Below the pieces are notes generated by a model. That model saw nothing but the letters and a program-made list of their open reading frames with translations, was not told the origin of the DNA and made no database searches. Shown here one piece after another: positions 60,558 through 64,000 of a stretch of 64,000 nt of DNA. Origin of the DNA: an uncultured Pseudomonadales bacterium (GTDB taxonomy: Bacteria > Pseudomonadota > Gammaproteobacteria > Pseudomonadales > Pseudohongiellaceae); contig CALSUH010000022.1 of the NCBI GenBank assembly GCA_943789485.1, forward strand, positions 1 to 64,000. The letters run 5' to 3'. Both the position numbers and the translations under genes were made by a program. Position 1 is the stretch's first letter, and each line of letters starts with the position of its first letter.

Positions 60558-61350
60558 TCAGGCCAGCATCAGAATGACGCTAGAGGCTTTAAACAGGGCA
60601 GAAATCACTGCCCCTTCTGCGAGGGCTAATTGATCGGCACTTTTGTTAGTAATCATGGCACTCAGCGTTTTCTCGCCTGCCAGCTCAATCGTCACATCGG
60701 CGTTCACGGCTCCGCGATCTAGATTAACCAAGACCCCTGTTAGGACATTGCGAGCACTGACTTTGAGGTCGTCACCTAGCGCTAAGGTCACCGAAGAAGC
60801 CTTAATCATTGCGATGACTGATAGCCCTTCAACAAGATTCATCTCTCGCCGACTTTGCTCCGTGACCATCGCTACGACTCGCTGCTGGTCAGAAATCTGA
60901 ACCTGTATTTCTGAGTTTGACAGCACCAGTTTTCTATCTGGGCAATACTGCCTAGGAATTGATTGCGAGCACTGGTTTGTAATAAGGCGCTTTTCATGAA
61001 TTTTGACACATCGTCTAAGGAGCTTAGTTGTTGATTCAAATTTCTCTAAGAATTGGTTATGTTGTTGCTGTAACTGCTTTAAAACCATTTAGCATTTCCT
61101 CACCATAATCGGTGAGAATCGAGCCGCCACCTTTGCTGCCGCCAGCACTTCGCTTTATCAGGGGCTGCTCGGAAAGGTTGTTGATTCGCTCCAGCCTATC
61201 CCAAGCCGTTTTATAGCTCACGCCAGCTATCTTCGCTGCAGCCGTAATGGAGCCGGTATCAGCTATTGCCTGCAACAGATCGATTTGATCGAGCATCAAA
61301 GGCTTGGATGTCGCTTCGGTCAGCCAAATCTGACCCTCTAGGTTTGCCAA
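60558..61350 (-). pseudogene. modE: molybdate-responsive regulator ModE, +1 frameshift
   Basis: The first frame (61350 to about 61085) encodes the ModE winged helix: LLQAIADTGSITAAAKIAGVSYKTAWD and GGSKGGGSILTDYGEEML. The second (from 61088) encodes HNQFLEKFE and the two Mop/TOBE repeats (SARNVLTGVLVNLDRGAVNADVTIEL, and the run ending ALFKASSVILML). One extra T in a T4 run (plus strand A4 at 61081-61084) separates them. Without it the protein has 263 residues, close to E. coli ModE. The start is TTG at 61350 with GAGGGGA upstream. ModE with molybdate would repress modABC through the box at 57.9 kb. Confidence 0.86.
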
Positions 61351-62059
61351 GAAATAGTCCCCTCTATCAATCTGAGGCCCATTATGCCTGATAACCCAAC
61401 CTAACCAAGTCTAGACTCGGCCGCCCCCCCGGCTCACATGTGCTTTGCACCGGGCTCACAATAGGATAGATTTAATTGCACTGAGCCGGTAAACAATTTG
61501 TGGGTTTAATTATTGTAGTGACACTCTGTACTACTAAACATAAGCTATTGATAATTAAATTTATGTAGAGTTTAAAACTAAGCGCAAGGTAGCCCTAGCG
61601 TAGTTGTTAGTAGTTGTTAGCTGTTAGTAGTTGTTAGCTGTTAGTTGTTAGTAGTTGTTAGCAGCTCTTTCAGGTATATCTATTTGCTCAAGAGTTTGAG
61701 CTACGTCAGGCATCCAGCGGGGAGAAAATTCGCCGCGCGAGACCGACGGCAGAGCCTAAATACGAATATATCTGTCATGAAGGCTATTATGCTTTACCCG
61801 GAAGACTTGCAGGAGCACGGAGGTTAGGGCAACAAAATTCTAAGCAATAATTACTCTTTTGTATAACAGTGTAAATATTTACAGCTCTTCATTACAAATA
61901 GATAGATGTTAAATCTATGCTACAACAGCATTATTGAAGCATTTGCAGGCTAGGGGTGATCACTATCTTCTGCTAGGCGCTATACTGTTTGATGCTTATT
62001 GCCGGCGTTGGTGCTAAATCGATTTTAAACGATTGAAAATACTGGATAATCTTTTCGAT
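61351..62059. other. 700-nt intergenic region with TTAG-rich repeats
   Basis: No gene is credible; the short frame at 61645-61827 begins inside the repeat and has no family. The region holds a C9 run near 61422-61430 (with one interruption), the repeat at 61601-61661 and otherwise AT-rich sequence. The promoter of the small lipoprotein gene should be near the right end. Confidence 0.5.
61601..61661 (+). repeat. interrupted tandem repeat of TAGTTGTTAG
   Basis: Four copies of TAGTTGTTAG are interspersed with the shorter forms CTGTTAG (twice) and TTGTTAG, in the order 10-10-7-10-7-7-10 bases. The pattern suggests repeated slippage. No protein or structure explains it. Confidence 0.85.
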
Positions 62060-62422
62060 ATGAAATTTGGAAATAGACTTAGCTGTGCGAATAAGCAAGC
62101 TAGAATCATTCTAGTTGCTGTTTTCAGCGCAGGTGGCTTATTAGGCTGCAGTGGCCTGGATAATACAATTGTGGACCCTGTTCAGTGGTGGGCAGTTAAT
62201 GCCTGGGGCAGTGCGGTGACAATACAGCTATACGATAATAACTGTCATCGCTTTCTAAGAGACATCAAATTTAAACGCAACGAAGAGGTTAAAGTCATTT
62301 CTTGTGGTGATGGTCAGGGCCAAGCTGATGTGCGTTTTCGCCGTGAGGGCTATCCTTCAAGGACGGACCCTTGGAGTCCAAATACCTCTGTATCAATTAA
62401 CCAACGAACTCTAGTCAAATAG
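62060..62422 (+). CDS. small lipoprotein of unknown function
   Basis: A 120-residue protein with a clear lipoprotein signal: basic start, hydrophobic stretch and lipobox LLGC (cysteine 30). The mature part is about 90 residues, with WWAVNAWGSAVTIQLYDNNCHRFL and two cysteines (about 63 and 82) that could form a disulfide. I do not recognise the family. The ATG at 62060 is preferred over TTG at 62033. It converges with gorA, with a strong hairpin between them. Confidence 0.68.
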   Translation: MKFGNRLSCANKQARIILVAVFSAGGLLGCSGLDNTIVDPVQWWAVNAWGSAVTIQLYDNNCHRFLRDIKFKRNEEVKVISCGDGQGQADVRFRREGYPSRTDPWSPNTSVSINQRTLVK

Positions 62423-62468
62423 CTTAAGTTGTCAGCAGTAGGGTTGACCGCTTAACGCTCACAATCAC

Positions 62469-62498
62469 TATTTCCGGTAATCTTTATTACCGGAAATA
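62469..62498. terminator. bidirectional terminator hairpin
   Basis: A perfect 13-bp stem with a 4-nt loop: TATTTCCGGTAAT pairs with ATTACCGGAAATA. It is about 47 nt after the lipoprotein stop and 70 nt after the gorA stop on the other strand, the right place for a shared terminator. Confidence 0.8.
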
Positions 62499-62569
62499 AT
62501 AGAATAGCCCGTATCTAAAAAAGCACCCGGTAAACCTCTGCTGACGGTAACCTACGGCACCATTGGAAT

Positions 62570-63925
62570 CTACACAGACATGCGCTTAGTGCGCATTGTG
62601 ACCAACTCCTCAGCTAGTGTTGGATGTATACCAATGGTTCGGTCAAAGTCGGCCTTGGTTGCGCCACAGTTTATGGCTACAGATAATCCCTGAACAATCT
62701 CACCAGCATCTGCAGCAACAATATGTAAACCGACGACGCGCTCTGACAGACGGTCAACGATCATTTTGATCATAGATTTTTCATTTCGCCCACTTAGCGT
62801 GTGTTTCAGCGGCCTAAATGTACTCTGATAAACATCAATCTCTAATCCGGCGTCTAGAGCCTCCTGTTCAGACAAGCCAACTGTGCCGATGTTTGGATGG
62901 CAAAATACAGCTGTGGCGATGTTTCTATAGTCCATAGCTTTTCCATCGCCTGAAAATAGACTTCTAGCGACGATCTGGCCTTCGGCCAAAGCTACCGGTG
63001 TTAGTGCGATTCGGTCAATCACGTCGCCAACGGCAAATATACTGGGCTGCGCTGTTTGGAAATTTTTATCGACCTTGATAGCGCCATTGTCTGCTAACTG
63101 GAGCGCAACTGTTTCTAAGCCTAGGTCCTCAGTAAGTGGCCGTCTACCTGTTGCGGCGAGCACCATTTCGCTTGAAAGTTTAGATCCAGATTTAAAAGAT
63201 ACCTCCAACTTATTGTTCTTTTTGACTATTTTCAGTACGTCTTCTTCGAGATATAGATCAACATGAGTACCAATCTCCGCGGTTATAAACTTCCGTATAT
63301 CCTCATCAAAGCCCCGTAATAGTTGGTCTCCGCGATAGATCAAGCTAGTCTTACAGCCAAGCCGACTGAAGATGCTGGCGAACTCCACTGCTATATAGCC
63401 GCCACCCATGATTGCAATCTCTGTAGGCAGCTGATCCATGGCGAACACATCATTGGAACTTACGGTTAACTCGCTACCGGGAAAATCAGGAGTCCAGGGC
63501 CAGCCACCAACAGCTACCAATATGTACTTGGCGCTTAGAGTCTTGCCGTCGACTTGAATCTCATTCGGGCCAGATATCCTGGCGCGCGCTTCGAAGATGT
63601 CTACCTGGTTTGAGTCAAGCATCGATTTATATATGCCATTCAACCTATTGATTTCAATATCTTTATTTGCCTTGAGAACACTCCAGTTAAAGCGCAGGTT
63701 ATCGAAGTCCCAACCGAATCCCTTGCTGTCTTCAAAATCATCGAAATAGTGCGCAGCATAGCTAAACAACTTCTTCGGCACACAACCTACGTTTACGCAG
63801 GTGCCACCGAAATACCGCTCCTCTGCGACAGCTACCCTTGCCCCTAGACTTGCCGCTATTCGACACGCACGCACGCCTCCTGAGCCTGCTCCGATAACAA
63901 ACAAATCGTAATCAAATTGTTCCAA
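62570..63925 (-). CDS. gorA: glutathione-disulfide reductase
   Basis: A 451-residue flavoprotein disulfide reductase. It begins LEQFDYDLFVIGAGSGGVRACR (FAD). The redox pair is in GGTCVNVGCVPKK, and the catalytic histidine is in GIHPTLAEE near the C-terminus. The NADPH motif GGGYIAVEFASIFSRLG is followed by RGDQLLR, whose arginines bind the 2'-phosphate. It regenerates glutathione in the cytosol. The start is taken as TTG at 63925, matching the family; a GTG at 63973 would add 16 residues. Trypanothione-type or glutathione-amide reductases are close alternatives. Confidence 0.9.
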   Translation of the reverse strand: MEQFDYDLFVIGAGSGGVRACRIAASLGARVAVAEERYFGGTCVNVGCVPKKLFSYAAHYFDDFEDSKGFGWDFDNLRFNWSVLKANKDIEINRLNGIYKSMLDSNQVDIFEARARISGPNEIQVDGKTLSAKYILVAVGGWPWTPDFPGSELTVSSNDVFAMDQLPTEIAIMGGGYIAVEFASIFSRLGCKTSLIYRGDQLLRGFDEDIRKFITAEIGTHVDLYLEEDVLKIVKKNNKLEVSFKSGSKLSSEMVLAATGRRPLTEDLGLETVALQLADNGAIKVDKNFQTAQPSIFAVGDVIDRIALTPVALAEGQIVARSLFSGDGKAMDYRNIATAVFCHPNIGTVGLSEQEALDAGLEIDVYQSTFRPLKHTLSGRNEKSMIKMIVDRLSERVVGLHIVAADAGEIVQGLSVAINCGATKADFDRTIGIHPTLAEELVTMRTKRMSV

Positions 63926-64000
63926 GTCCTGTATCCTTTTATTGCTAGAGTCCAGCAGCGGGCTTTGACGCACACACCCAAAGCGGCATTATGCCTTAGC

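Noticed and set aside
61645..61827. 60-codon open frame in the repeat region
   Set aside because: It starts inside the TTAG-rich repeat, has no family resemblance and no ribosome binding site.

Overview
The window is chromosomal DNA from a gammaproteobacterium, most likely a marine-type member of the Pseudomonadales/Cellvibrionales breadth. The basis is recognisable proteins and gene order: purB-hflD-mnmA-nudJ-rluE, cspD-clpS-clpA-infA-bpt-aat-trxB-ftsK-lolA-crcB-serS-cysG-tusE/B/C/D-yccA, and cysB-cysH-thrH-pabB match blocks known from Pseudomonas and, in part, E. coli. The genus is not determined here.

Layout. 1-2485: the 3' end of pgsA, then tRNA-Gly, tRNA-Cys and tRNA-Leu; a 34-bp degenerate copy of the tRNA-Gly 3' end lies 1.2 kb downstream of that gene and brackets a small unknown gene. 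2552-12575: an accessory block with an isocitrate-lyase/PEP-mutase family enzyme, a carboxymuconolactone-decarboxylase-like protein, a VOC protein, a DUF3604 lipoprotein, an alpha/beta hydrolase, an ABM protein, a D-tartrate-dehydratase-like enolase-superfamily enzyme, a ketopantoate-reductase-like enzyme and an MFS transporter. It looks like an uncharacterised organic-acid catabolic cluster. 13210-26178: assorted accessory and envelope genes (CIA30 protein, NhaC antiporter, glpE, SMP-30-like lipoprotein, TPR protein, AbgT transporter, membrane-anchored epoxide hydrolase, msrA, patatin, 5'-nucleotidase) and a decayed class-III aminotransferase. 26216-38289: sulfur assimilation (TauE/SafE protein, cysB, APS-reductase-type cysH), thrH, pabB, roxA, purB, hflD, mnmA, nudJ, moaCDE, rluE. 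38466-53207: the conserved housekeeping block, holding the whole N-degron set (clpS, clpA, bpt, aat) and the TusDCB-TusE sulfur relay that feeds MnmA. 53442-63925: tRNA-Ser, prc, a solitary tyrosine recombinase, the molybdate genes modABC/modE with a ModE box, a small lipoprotein and gorA.

Most striking anomaly: six reading-frame breaks, all of them single extra bases, in purB (1), serS (1), modC (3) and modE (1). Each disappears if one base is removed, and the restored proteins have normal family lengths. Insertion errors in the assembly are the simplest explanation, but four of the six fall within 1.7 kb of the molybdate locus, so real decay there is possible. Apart from these, the argD-like remnant (internal deletion plus in-frame stop) is clearly a true pseudogene. 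No CRISPR array, toxin-antitoxin pair, prophage or recognisable defence system was seen. The least explained regions are the 2.5-12.6 kb cluster and the integration-like scar beside tRNA-Gly.
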